Shown one piece after another: positions 5,689-13,902 of a stretch of 18,329 nucleotides of DNA. Location: positions 1 to 18,329 of the forward strand of contig DATANR010000436.1 in assembly GCA_036266155.1 (NCBI GenBank). Direction: 5' to 3'. This DNA is from SIAJ01 sp036266155 (GTDB taxonomy: Bacteria; Planctomycetota; Planctomycetia; Gemmatales; Gemmataceae). Numbering within the stretch: the first letter of the stretch is position 1; each line of letters opens with the position of its first letter. The position numbers and the translations under genes are program-made. Under the pieces are notes generated by a model. That model was not told the DNA's origin. It saw nothing but the letters and a program-made list of their open reading frames with translations, and did no database searches.

Positions 5689-7560
5689 ATGGCCGAGTGG
5701 CAGCGGACACACACGTGCGGCGAACTGCGCGATACTCACGTCGGACAGGTCATTCTTCTGAATGGCTGGGTCAACACGTACCGCGCCTATCCGAATCAGG
5801 TGTTCATCGACCTCCGCGACCGCTACGGGCTCACGCAAGTCGTATTCGAGTCGGACGACAAGGCACTTCTGGAATTGGCCAATAGCCTCGGCCGCGAGTT
5901 CGTCGTCAGCGTTCGCGGAACCGTGCGGGCACGGCTGCCGGGCAAGGAGAATATCAAGCTCGCGACGGGCAAAGTTGAGGTGCTGGCGCAATCCGCGCGC
6001 GTCTTGAACGCGTGCCCGACGCCGCCGATCGAGATCAACGAGTTCGGCAACGAGTTGGCGAACGAAGATATTCGTTTGCAGTATCGCTACCTCGACCTGC
6101 GCCGGAAAACGCTGCAAGACACGCTGATTCTGCGCCATCGGCTTTGCAAGGTGATCCGCGACAATCTCGACGCGCAGGGGTTCCTCGAAGTTGAGACGCC
6201 GCTTTTGGGCAAGAGCACGCCGGAGGGGGCGCGCGATTACCTCGTGCCGAGCCGCATCTATCACGGCGAATGGTATGCGTTACCGCAGTCGCCGCAGTTG
6301 TACAAGCAGCTTTTGATGGTCTCGGGATACGACAGGTACTTTCAAATCGCACGCTGTTTGCGCGACGAGGACCTGCGTGCCGATCGGCAGCCGGAGTTCA
6401 CGCAGCTCGACGTCGAAATGTCGTTCGTCGAAATGGAAGATGTCTTCCGCGTGATGGAAGGGCTGAGCGCCGAGGTGATCGAAAAGTGTCTCGGCGTCAA
6501 GGTCGCGTTGCCGTTCCGCCGGATGACTTATGCGGAAGCGATGAGTAAGTACGGCTCGGACAAGCCGGACCTGCGCTTCGGCCTGGAAATCGTCGACCTT
6601 TCGGACATTGCGGGGCAATCCGAGTTCGCGGTGTTCAAGAACGCGCTCGCGAACGGCGGCGTCGTGCGCGCAATCAACGTGAAGGGGGCGGCCGACAAGG
6701 TTTCCAACACGATCCTCAACAAGGGCGAGTTGCCAAAGATCGCGAGCACCTACAAAGCCCAAGGACTGCCGTGGTTCAAGTACGAAGGCGACAAGTTCAC
6801 CGGTTCGCTCGCCGGAGCGCTGGAAAAGTTCTTCCCGGAGCCCGTTAAGCAAGCGCTCAAGGAACGGCTCGGAGTGCAGAATGGGGACCTAGTGCTATTC
6901 GGAGCCGACAAGGAGTCGGTGGTGAGTGATGCGCTCGGGGCATTGCGGTCGCACCTGGGGAACACACTGAAGCTCTACCGCAATTGGTGGGATGAACGCA
7001 ATGAATGGGACGCTGCCGAGGAGAAGGCGGCCAAGGAGCAGAAACGAGTTCCGCGGCCGTTCGTGATGCGGCCGGAGCATTTGAATTTGCTCTGGGTCAT
7101 CGAGTTTCCATCGTTCATGTTCGACGAGGAGGAGCAGCGCTGGGTGGCCTTGCATCATCCGTTCACGTCGCCGCGCGATGAGGATTTGCAGTATCTCGAA
7201 ACGGAGCCGGGCCGTGTGAAGGCGAAGGCGTACGACCTCGTGATGAACGGCTACGAGGTCGGCGGCGGGAGTATCCGAATCCATTCGCCGGAGGTGCAAT
7301 CGCGCGTGTTCAAGTTGTTGGGCATGCCCGCGGAAGACGCCCAGGCTCGGTTCGGGTTCCTGCTCGACGCTCTCAAGTTCGGCGCTCCGCCCCACGGCGG
7401 CATCGCGCTCGGGCTTGATCGCTGGGCGATGATGCTGGCCGGCACGACCAACATCCGCGACGTGATCGCGTTCCCGAAGAATGCCAAGGGGCGCGACATG
7501 ATGACCGGCGCCCCGGCACCGGTCGAAACGCGGCAGTTGAAGGATTTGGGATTGCGATAA
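5689..7560 (+). CDS. aspS: Aspartyl-tRNA synthetase (class II)
   Basis: Charges tRNA-Asp with aspartate in the cytoplasm. At 623 residues it is of full bacterial size. Domains in order: N-terminal OB-fold anticodon-binding domain (residues 1-110), class II catalytic core with FLEVETPLLGKSTPEGARDY, motif 2 (FQIARCLRDED from residue 218), a bacterial GAD insertion (about 300-420), and motif 3 with Arg578 (GIALGLDRWAMMLAG). GAGG in TTGAGGGG (5673-5680) precedes the ATG. Residues about 430-458 form a charged insertion (WWDERNEWDAAEEKAAKEQK) before the conserved NLLWVIEFPSF, longer than in the E. coli enzyme as I recall it. Whether it also charges tRNA-Asn cannot be judged without knowing if the genome has AsnRS or GatCAB. 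Confidence 0.97.
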   Translation: MAEWQRTHTCGELRDTHVGQVILLNGWVNTYRAYPNQVFIDLRDRYGLTQVVFESDDKALLELANSLGREFVVSVRGTVRARLPGKENIKLATGKVEVLAQSARVLNACPTPPIEINEFGNELANEDIRLQYRYLDLRRKTLQDTLILRHRLCKVIRDNLDAQGFLEVETPLLGKSTPEGARDYLVPSRIYHGEWYALPQSPQLYKQLLMVSGYDRYFQIARCLRDEDLRADRQPEFTQLDVEMSFVEMEDVFRVMEGLSAEVIEKCLGVKVALPFRRMTYAEAMSKYGSDKPDLRFGLEIVDLSDIAGQSEFAVFKNALANGGVVRAINVKGAADKVSNTILNKGELPKIASTYKAQGLPWFKYEGDKFTGSLAGALEKFFPEPVKQALKERLGVQNGDLVLFGADKESVVSDALGALRSHLGNTLKLYRNWWDERNEWDAAEEKAAKEQKRVPRPFVMRPEHLNLLWVIEFPSFMFDEEEQRWVALHHPFTSPRDEDLQYLETEPGRVKAKAYDLVMNGYEVGGGSIRIHSPEVQSRVFKLLGMPAEDAQARFGFLLDALKFGAPPHGGIALGLDRWAMMLAGTTNIRDVIAFPKNAKGRDMMTGAPAPVETRQLKDLGLR

Positions 7561-7585
7561 CTTGACTGTGAACGAAAGACGCAAA

Positions 7586-7620
7586 GCCGCGCTGACACCA
7601 GTTGTCGACGCGGCGTTTTC
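7586..7620 (+). terminator. Rho-independent-type terminator of aspS
   Basis: GCCGCG (7586-7591) pairs with CGCGGC (7609-7614), and an inner GACA (7594-7597) pairs with TGTC (7603-7606). The stem is followed directly by GTTTTC. It starts 26 bases after the aspS stop, so it probably separates aspS from the porin gene. Confidence 0.65.
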
Positions 7621-7701
7621 GTTGACGGTCCGCCGTGCAGTCGGATGGATTGTTCGGATTGGTCCACCTGCAGCGTCGACAAACTGCCGGCACTTCCGGT
7701 C

Positions 7702-7782
7702 GAATCGGCCAGATGGCCGATTCAAATTCCCGATATCCCACAGAGCCGCGCGATTCGTCGTACTGGGTAAACCGGGTACGAC
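7702..7782. other. Two hairpins in the leader of the porin gene
   Basis: GAATCGGCC (7702-7710), loop AGAT, GGCCGATTC (7715-7723) is a perfect 9-bp hairpin. GTCGTAC (7757-7763) and GTACGAC (7776-7782) form a 7-bp stem with a 12-base loop. Both lie in the 257-base gap before the ATG at 7818 and may be part of its 5' leader. No clear promoter or known riboswitch is recognised there. Confidence 0.35.
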
Positions 7783-7817
7783 AAAACCCTCTGGCGCGTG
7801 GATCTTGAGGAAAAGCG

Positions 7818-9617
7818 ATGAACTCCCTTGACCGGCTTGCTAATATTCTGCGCACGACTGCCTGGTCAGTGAGCCTGACGATGGCAGCGGGAGTAAGCGC
7901 CGTCGCGGCACAGACGCCGGTGCCGGCGAGCGTGGTCAAGCAAAGCGACTTTGCGGTCGATGCGTTGCCTCCCGCAACCATCATGACGCCGACGGCGCAA
8001 GCAATTGGCACCCCAGAAGCCGCTGCGCCAATGAAAACGGCCGTTCCACCGACCGGCGTGTTGGAACCACTTGCCACGCTTTCACCCAGCGATGTGATAT
8101 CGTCCGCACCCGCGGCAACGCTGGCGTCACCCAAGTGGCAGACGCCGTTGCCGCGAGTGGGCAACATCGTCATTCCACAATCAGGTCCCGGCTACTATTC
8201 CGCGCTCGACCAAATTATGGGCCAGTGTCGCGAAGGCCCGCCGAAGTACCCCTATCCGCGCGTCAGCCCCATCATGATCCCCAATTACGACGTCAACTGG
8301 TCGTACTTGAAGGACCCGAACAACACCGATTGGGACTATGCCGACAGCCTTAAGTGGATTCCGGTCTGCGACGGTGTGACGTTCACCACCGGCGGCGAAT
8401 TCCGCTATCAGTTCCGCAACGACGTGAACAGCAACAATCGGTTGACCGGAGTTGCCGACGCCTACAACCTGTATCGGACTCGAGCCTACGGCGACTTGTG
8501 GGTGCAAGACTGGCTGCGCTTCTACGGCGAGTTCATCTACGCGGATTACACGAATCGCACGCTGGCGCCACTGCTTCCCGAGTCGAATCGCGGCGACGTC
8601 TTGGATCTCTTTGCCGACGTGCGTGTGTTCGGCGACGACGCCAGCCCGGTCTATCTTCGGGTCGGCCGGCAGGAGCTGATTTACGGTTCCCAACGGCTGA
8701 TCAGCTCGAGTGATTGGTTCAACACGCGTCGGCCGTTTCAAGGCGTCAAGGCATTCACCCGCACCGAAAACTGGGACCTGGACGTCTTCGCCGTCCAACC
8801 TGTGCTCGTCCAAGCGGGGCGGCTCGACGAAGTCGATCACAATCAATGGTTCAGTGGAGCATGGTTCACTTACCGGCCGTCCGCCGGGCAAAACGTCGAC
8901 TTGTACTACTTGAACCTCGACAACAGCAATCGCGGCGTGGCCATTGGCCGGAACGGCGTCAAGGGGACGTACAACGTGAGCACGCTCGGAGCACGCTATA
9001 CCGGCACACTGGACAATTGGCTGTGGGATGCCGAGGGGATGCTGCAATTCGGTTCGCACGCGAACCAATCGATCATGGCCAACGCGTTCTCGGTTTATGG
9101 CGGGTACGACTTCAAAGGCGTGTTCTGGAATCCGCAACTCTGGGTCGGCGTTGATCACGCAAGTGGCGACTCCAACCCGGGCCTTACCGGCACCCGACAC
9201 ACGTTCAATCAGCTCTTCCCGTTCGGTCACTATTACTTCGGGTACACCGACCTCGTCGGCCGTCAGAACGTCAACGACGTGATGGTCCAGGCGGCCGTGT
9301 TTCCGGAGAATTGGATTACGTGCGTCGCCCAGTTCCACACCCTTCGGCTCGATTCGAGCCGCGACGCGCTGTACGGCGCGGCGGGGGCTGTCGTGCGGCA
9401 GGACAAGACGGGCCGGGCCGGGAACAACATTGGCAATGAGGTCGACTTCACGACCAACTTCCACCTGACCAACCACTCGGATGTGCTGATTGGCTACTCG
9501 CAGTTGTTTGCGGGCAGCTTCATCAAGAACACGACGCCACCGGGAAACGCCGCCAGGCGTGCCGCACAGGAAGTGGATCCGTCGGTATTTTACGTCCAGT
9601 ACTCTTATCGCTGGTGA
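7818..9617 (+). CDS. Outer-membrane porin, alginate-export (AlgE-like) family
   Basis: A 599-residue beta-barrel protein. It has a signal peptide (residues 1-34, cleavage near VSAVAAQTP), then an Ala/Pro/Thr-rich leader to about residue 110, then a barrel from about residue 185 to the end. Seen: the core YRTRAYGDLWVQDWLRFYGEF, the signature VYLRVGRQELIYGSQRLIS followed by RRPFQGVKAF (typical of alginate-export-type porins), alternating aromatic strands, and a terminal YVQYSYRW ending in an aromatic residue as outer-membrane proteins do. TGAGG at 7806-7810 lies seven bases before the ATG. The family is named for alginate export in Pseudomonas, but distant members are general or unknown porins. 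No alginate genes are nearby, so the substrate is unknown. Confidence 0.82.
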   Translation: MNSLDRLANILRTTAWSVSLTMAAGVSAVAAQTPVPASVVKQSDFAVDALPPATIMTPTAQAIGTPEAAAPMKTAVPPTGVLEPLATLSPSDVISSAPAATLASPKWQTPLPRVGNIVIPQSGPGYYSALDQIMGQCREGPPKYPYPRVSPIMIPNYDVNWSYLKDPNNTDWDYADSLKWIPVCDGVTFTTGGEFRYQFRNDVNSNNRLTGVADAYNLYRTRAYGDLWVQDWLRFYGEFIYADYTNRTLAPLLPESNRGDVLDLFADVRVFGDDASPVYLRVGRQELIYGSQRLISSSDWFNTRRPFQGVKAFTRTENWDLDVFAVQPVLVQAGRLDEVDHNQWFSGAWFTYRPSAGQNVDLYYLNLDNSNRGVAIGRNGVKGTYNVSTLGARYTGTLDNWLWDAEGMLQFGSHANQSIMANAFSVYGGYDFKGVFWNPQLWVGVDHASGDSNPGLTGTRHTFNQLFPFGHYYFGYTDLVGRQNVNDVMVQAAVFPENWITCVAQFHTLRLDSSRDALYGAAGAVVRQDKTGRAGNNIGNEVDFTTNFHLTNHSDVLIGYSQLFAGSFIKNTTPPGNAARRAAQEVDPSVFYVQYSYRW

Positions 9618-9643
9618 TCGGACAAAACGTCGGACGTGTGAAT

Positions 9644-9671
9644 GAGGCCGCGCCAAGGTTGGCGCGGCCTC
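9644..9671. terminator. Shared bidirectional hairpin terminator between convergent genes
   Basis: GAGGCCGCGCCAA (9644-9656) and TTGGCGCGGCCTC (9659-9671) are perfect 13-base complements around a GG centre. It lies 26 bases after the stop of the plus-strand porin and 7 bases before the stop of the minus-strand Cys-rich gene (9679). GAGTTTGTT follows on the plus strand. Position and symmetry fit termination in both directions. Confidence 0.75.
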
Positions 9672-9678
9672 GAGTTTG

Positions 9679-10161
9679 TTATCGCTTTGCCGGTGTCGCG
9701 GCCGGCGGGACCGCCGTGACCACAGGCGCCGCGACGCACGTCGTGCACGCTTCCTCGCATTTCGGCACCTGCTTCTTCACGAGCAACGTCTTCGTTCGCG
9801 TCTCGCCAGTGGGGCCGTCGCAGTCGCTGCCGAGGCCGCAGCAACTCAGGAGCATGTCAAAACACGACCGGCTGGCCATGCAGTGCTCGCGCGTGACGGT
9901 CGAGTAAACCGTCTTCTTGGCTGGCTTCACTTCAGGAGTGCAAGCCGGACCGGCGCACTTGCCGGGCAGGCAGATCCCGATTGACGGCGTGCTATACACA
10001 ACCGGGCCGCTGACGACGGTACCGCCGAGCATTACTGGCGCGGCCGTTGGCGGCGGCAGTGGTGCCGCGGTCGGTGGCGCTTGGGCTGTGGCCCCGGCCG
10101 CGGCGATCAAGCCAATCGCAGTGGCTAGGAAAAACGATCTCAAGGTATGCTCCTTTTTCAT
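9679..10161 (-). CDS. Small secreted cysteine-rich protein of unknown function
   Basis: I do not recognise a named family. The product is up to 160 residues: a signal peptide ending near AGATAQA (about residue 28), a Pro/Ala-rich stretch, then a segment with 11 cysteines (64, 69, 74, 94, 100, 107, 108, 114, 135, 139, 142), including CLPGKCAGPAC, a CC pair and CEEACTTC. The many cysteines after a signal peptide suggest a disulfide-bonded or metal-binding envelope protein. The ATG at 10161 lacks a good Shine-Dalgarno. A strong AAGGAG sits inside its first codons, six bases before a TTG at 10143, which would give the same signal peptide six residues shorter. That TTG is the likelier true start. 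It shares its strand with the porin gene ending at 10352; the 190-base gap between them shows no gene. Confidence 0.75.
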   Translation of the reverse strand: MKKEHTLRSFFLATAIGLIAAAGATAQAPPTAAPLPPPTAAPVMLGGTVVSGPVVYSTPSIGICLPGKCAGPACTPEVKPAKKTVYSTVTREHCMASRSCFDMLLSCCGLGSDCDGPTGETRTKTLLVKKQVPKCEEACTTCVAAPVVTAVPPAATPAKR

Positions 10162-10351
10162 TTTCGTGGCATAACATTCCAGGTTTTGCGCACCGGCAGT
10201 TGGCGATCTTCCTTTTCAAAAAAGTGCGTTTTCCGCGGGTTTTTGGGTAAGGTCGCCAAGATCGCCACGCTTTTGCCACACCCCCCTGAGGATTGCATTT
10301 CATTGCACGCGACAATCCAAGATCGGAATCTTATGTCACGCGAACGCTGAC

Positions 10352-12196
10352 CTAAAACTCGAGGGCCGCACGCACGTTGAAGCTCTGAACGTTGCCGCTC
10401 GTCGCGCCCTGCGGTAACACTCGTTGCCCATTGACGTAGTTGAACTGGATCTTGACGTTCGAGTTCCAATACCAGTTCAGGCCAATCGTACTTTCGCCAT
10501 ACCGGCCGCCGTTGACGGTGCCGTCGTTCAGGTCCACGTAGCCGAAGCGGTATGCGATTTCCCAGGCACCCAGCCCATAGGCCAGGTTGCCGTTCTCGTC
10601 GCGCACCAAGAAGAACGGCTCGAACGGCTTCACGCGGTCGTACTTGCCGAAGCGCCGGTCGTAACCACGTTGCTCGCCGGTGAGGAAGTACCCGACGGCG
10701 GCGTAAGCACCGTTAAATGTGAGATTCCCTTGCCGCTTGCCCGAGGCGTTAACGGGATAGACGGCGTTCTCCACCTGGTTGGTCGTCCACTCGGCCTGGG
10801 CCCAGACCGGCCCGGCGTAGGCCAGGTACTCAAAGTTCAGCGACTGCACGTTGTCGGCAATGATGGGGCCAGTATCGATCACGCGATTGGAGTCACCTTG
10901 CAGGCCGACCGCATCGCGGACGCCGGGCCGAACCCGAAAGCGCACCAGATCCGAGTTGAGCGTCACCTTGTTGGACGGTAGCGTGACGATGGTGCCGCCA
11001 TTGAAGTCGGCGGGCGTCGAGCCGTTGCGGATCTGGTACGACGCACCCAGGTGCAACAGATAGCGGCCTTCATCCTCATAGATCGGCAAACCGCTGATGC
11101 GGCCGGTGAACGCGTACTTGCCGTCTCCGAACGAAGCGCCATTGAATTGGTTGAAGTAGTCGACGCGGTGGAACATCTGCTGCGATGTGATCCGCTGATC
11201 CAGGAAGTTCTCGTTGAAGAAGATGCCCGGCGCGAATTCCTGGTAGAACGCATCGAATGCTGCCGAGCGCTCGTTGAACGGCTGGAACCGACTGCTCGTG
11301 TATGCTTCGAGCCCGAACGGCACGTGCACCTGGCCGAGGCGGATCGCGTCGAAGAACGGCAGGTCTTTCACGCCCACGTACGACTCATCGAACAACAAGC
11401 TGTTGTAATTCTCGAAGTCCGCCTCGAATTTGAACTCGACAACCTGATAGATCGTGCCGTCGCCGACCAGTCGGGCGCGACGGACGAAGAATCCGTCCTG
11501 GAGGTCGCCAATGCCATCGCCGACGCCGGTCTTGCCGATCAGCGGCGACTTCGCCGCCAGCGTGGCCGATCGCCTCAAGAACGGCGATTGATCCCACCAG
11601 ACGCCGTCATACATGAGCCGGCCGCCGAAGTGGACGCTGAACGCCTCATCCTCCGACTTGAAGCGCAAGCCACCCCAGTCCCAGGTGACGTTCAATTTAA
11701 GATCGTCGCCGACGACATGGCCCGCGGCCGCCTTCCTTTCCGCTTCAGCTTTCTTGGCGGCCTCAACCTCGGCAAGCTTGGCCTTCACGCGATCGTCGAT
11801 GAGTTTCTCGAGCGCCGTTGGTTGCAGGCCCGGTGTTGGTGCGGTTGGCGCGGCCGAGGGCGCCGGTGTGCTCTTGGGCGCTCCCGTGGTCGGAGCCGGC
11901 GCGGGTGGGCTCGTGTTCTGAATCGTCACGATGGTCGGTTGACCCGGATCGGCAAAGCTGCTGGCGGCCGGTTGAGCGACGGGAGCCGGTTGAGTGGCCG
12001 CTGGAGTCGGTTGACCGACCGGGACCGAAGGCAGCCGCGGCCCACTCGCGGTCGGCGCCGGCGGCAAGTTGTATGGGAAAAGACCTTGGCCGCCGTCAGT
12101 CGTCTTGGGAGCCGATTGGCCGTATGCGACTGCCGAGCCGATGGTTGTGGCTAGACTTGTCGCCAACAGGGTGGCGGCCCATCGTCGCGTGCGCAT
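10352..12196 (-). CDS. Phosphate-selective porin O/P (OprP-like) family outer-membrane protein
   Basis: A 614-residue porin. Order: signal peptide (MRTRRWAATLLATSL to about AVAYGQS), a long Pro/Ala/Thr-rich linker (about 30-120), a short charged helix (LIDDRVKAKLAEVEAAKKAEAE read in part, about 125-150) that may trimerise or bind the cell wall, then a beta-barrel. Barrel evidence: GLRFKSEDEAFSVHFGGRLMYD, FFVRRARLVGDGTIYQVVEFK, IRLGQVHVPFGLEAYTSS, YAYAGPVWAQAEW-like strands, and a final VRAALEF ending in Phe. Many planctomycete members carry this linker-helix layout. Substrate specificity is not shown. The ATG at 12196 has GAGG five bases upstream. The frame stays open upstream to 13066, but that stretch overlaps argH on the other strand and lacks porin features. 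Confidence 0.88.
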   Translation of the reverse strand: MRTRRWAATLLATSLATTIGSAVAYGQSAPKTTDGGQGLFPYNLPPAPTASGPRLPSVPVGQPTPAATQPAPVAQPAASSFADPGQPTIVTIQNTSPPAPAPTTGAPKSTPAPSAAPTAPTPGLQPTALEKLIDDRVKAKLAEVEAAKKAEAERKAAAGHVVGDDLKLNVTWDWGGLRFKSEDEAFSVHFGGRLMYDGVWWDQSPFLRRSATLAAKSPLIGKTGVGDGIGDLQDGFFVRRARLVGDGTIYQVVEFKFEADFENYNSLLFDESYVGVKDLPFFDAIRLGQVHVPFGLEAYTSSRFQPFNERSAAFDAFYQEFAPGIFFNENFLDQRITSQQMFHRVDYFNQFNGASFGDGKYAFTGRISGLPIYEDEGRYLLHLGASYQIRNGSTPADFNGGTIVTLPSNKVTLNSDLVRFRVRPGVRDAVGLQGDSNRVIDTGPIIADNVQSLNFEYLAYAGPVWAQAEWTTNQVENAVYPVNASGKRQGNLTFNGAYAAVGYFLTGEQRGYDRRFGKYDRVKPFEPFFLVRDENGNLAYGLGAWEIAYRFGYVDLNDGTVNGGRYGESTIGLNWYWNSNVKIQFNYVNGQRVLPQGATSGNVQSFNVRAALEF

Positions 12197-12261
12197 CGCT
12201 GCCTCGTCCCGCTTTTGCGGATTTTTCGGATCGTAGCGATTAGTTCGGTTGTTCCGGTTAG

Positions 12262-12296
12262 GGAAGATAAGGGAAATCTTCCGGATCGACTGATCC
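12262..12296. other. Tandem small hairpins between divergent porin and argH genes
   Basis: GGAAGAT (12262-12268) pairs with ATCTTCC (12276-12282), and GGATC (12283-12287) pairs with GATCC (12292-12296). They lie in the 237-base divergent gap (12197-12433), which must contain the promoters of both genes. I see no clear promoter match, so operator or leader roles are speculative. Confidence 0.3.
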
Positions 12297-12433
12297 GCGC
12301 CAATCTTCACAATCGCCCCATTACCGGCCAGCATGCCCCTGGTTCCATACAACGTGTGCTTTCGCGGGGCCGACCTACGTCCGGGCTGTCCGGTCGAGGG
12401 CGCCGCGCGGTTCTTGCCCATGTGTGTCTTGCG

Positions 12434-13822
12434 ATGAGTCAGAAGACCTGGGGCGGGCGTTTCAACGTTGCGACCGACAAGCTGGTCGAGCAGTTCACCG
12501 AATCGATCAGCTTCGACAAACGGCTCTATCCGCAGGACATTCGGGCCAGCCAGGCACACGCGCGCATGCTGGCCACGGTCGGCATCTTGACCGCGGCCGA
12601 GGCCGGCCAAATCGTCGCCGCGCTCGACGCCGTCAAGGCCGACATCGAAGCCGGCCGGATGGAATACCGCACGTCGCTCGAAGACATCCACACGCACATC
12701 GAGGCCGACCTCATTCGCCGGCTCGGTGACCTCGGTCGCAAACTGCACACGGCCCGCAGCCGCAACGATCAGGTGGTGACGGACGTCAAGCTCTGGGTTC
12801 GCGAAGCGATCGACGACCTCGACAACCGGCTCGCCAATCTGCAACGTGCGTTTCTCGATTTCGCCGAGCGCGAACGCGACGTGGTGTTGCCCGCGTACAC
12901 GCACATGCAACGTGCCCAACCGGTTCTCGCGGCGCACTACTTCCTGGCTTATGTCGAGAAGTTCCAACGCGATCGCGACCGGCTCGTGGATTGTCGCAAG
13001 CGCGTGAACATCTTGCCGCTCGGCGTGGCCGCGCTGGCTGGGACATCGCTGCCGATCGATCGTCATGAAGTCGCCAAGCAGTTGGGCTTCGACGACGTGT
13101 GCCGCAATAGCCTCGATGCGTCGAGCGATCGCGACTTCGCGGCCGAGTTTGTTTTTTGTTTATCGCTGACCGCGGTGCATCTGAGCAACTGGGCGGAGGA
13201 GTGGATCCTCTGGACCACGACGGAGTTTGACACGATCGAATTGCCGGACGAGTTCTGCACCGGCTCCAGCATCATGCCGCACAAGAAGAACCCGGACGTG
13301 CTGGAGTTGACGCGCGGTAAGACCGCACGCGTGATCGGCCATTTGCAGCACTTGCTCGTTCTGCTGAAAGCTCTGCCATTGGCATATAACCGCGATCTTC
13401 AGGAGGACAAGCCTGCGATCTTCGACTCATTCGATACTGTCGCCGGGGCTCTGGAAGTGGCGGCGCCGCTGGTAGCGAAAGCCCGGCTAAACCGCGCGAG
13501 CATTGCCGCACGTCTCGAAGACGGGTTCCTTGATGCGACGACGCTGATGGAGTTTCTCATCGCTCATGGCGTGCCGATGCGGACGGCCCACGAGACGGTC
13601 GGCGGACTGGTCAAGGAATGTGAAGCGAAAGACTGCCGACTCGCCGATCTGCCGCGTGAGCGTTTCGAGGCGGTGTTGCCGGGGCAGGGCGGGGCGGTCG
13701 CCGGCGTTCTCGGCGTGCCGAACGCAATCAAGGCGTTTCAGAGTTTTGGATCGACGGCGCCAACGCAGGTCGCGGCGCAGTTGGCGGAGTGGACGAAACG
13801 ACTCGGCGTCCAAATCGTTTAG
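12434..13822 (+). CDS. argH: Argininosuccinate lyase
   Basis: Last step of arginine synthesis: splits argininosuccinate into arginine and fumarate, as a cytoplasmic homotetramer of the fumarase/aspartase superfamily. The 462 residues match the usual length. Seen: the N-terminal KTWGGRF, the substrate loop HTARSRNDQV, the conserved THMQRAQP, and the superfamily signature GSSIMPHKKNP (residues 277-287) with the catalytic serine loop. The C-terminal lyase end (LEDGFLDATTLMEFLI, GQGGAVAG) is complete. The ATG at 12434 fits the family's start at KTWGGRF; no strong Shine-Dalgarno is seen, so weak or leaderless initiation is possible. The stop codon is inside a palindrome. lysA follows 80 bases later. 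Confidence 0.97.
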   Translation: MSQKTWGGRFNVATDKLVEQFTESISFDKRLYPQDIRASQAHARMLATVGILTAAEAGQIVAALDAVKADIEAGRMEYRTSLEDIHTHIEADLIRRLGDLGRKLHTARSRNDQVVTDVKLWVREAIDDLDNRLANLQRAFLDFAERERDVVLPAYTHMQRAQPVLAAHYFLAYVEKFQRDRDRLVDCRKRVNILPLGVAALAGTSLPIDRHEVAKQLGFDDVCRNSLDASSDRDFAAEFVFCLSLTAVHLSNWAEEWILWTTTEFDTIELPDEFCTGSSIMPHKKNPDVLELTRGKTARVIGHLQHLLVLLKALPLAYNRDLQEDKPAIFDSFDTVAGALEVAAPLVAKARLNRASIAARLEDGFLDATTLMEFLIAHGVPMRTAHETVGGLVKECEAKDCRLADLPRERFEAVLPGQGGAVAGVLGVPNAIKAFQSFGSTAPTQVAAQLAEWTKRLGVQIV

Positions 13823-13856
13823 CGTTCGAGCCGACGGCTCGAACGCTAAACGATTT
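13812..13856. repeat. Perfect 22-bp-arm palindrome overlapping the argH stop codon
   Basis: The left arm 13812-13833 and right arm 13835-13856 are exact reverse complements around a single A at 13834. The arms start AAATCGTTTAGCGTTCGAG and the centre reads CGAGCCGACGGCTCG. The argH TAG (13820-13822) is within the left arm. The right arm ends in CGATTTCAATTC, so it could work as an intrinsic terminator, but the exact symmetry also fits a dispersed palindromic repeat. Confidence 0.8.
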
Positions 13857-13902
13857 CAATTCGCTTATACGATAACAAGAACCTCTATTTCTGACGTAGA
13901 TC

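Noticed and set aside
7562..7831. Open frame of 89 codons between aspS and the porin gene
   Set aside because: It has no Shine-Dalgarno, contains the aspS terminator and two hairpins, resembles no family and overlaps the porin start.
8181..9656. Long minus-strand open frame opposite the alginate-export porin
   Set aside because: Antisense shadow. The plus strand has a signal peptide, barrel strands and a terminal aromatic residue.
11051..12154. Plus-strand open frame opposite the OprP-like gene
   Set aside because: Antisense shadow with Arg-rich, low-complexity translation and no Shine-Dalgarno or domain.
12197..13066. Upstream extension of the minus-strand porin frame by 290 residues
   Set aside because: It overlaps argH antisense, contains no porin or signal features, and the signal peptide with Shine-Dalgarno marks the start at 12196.
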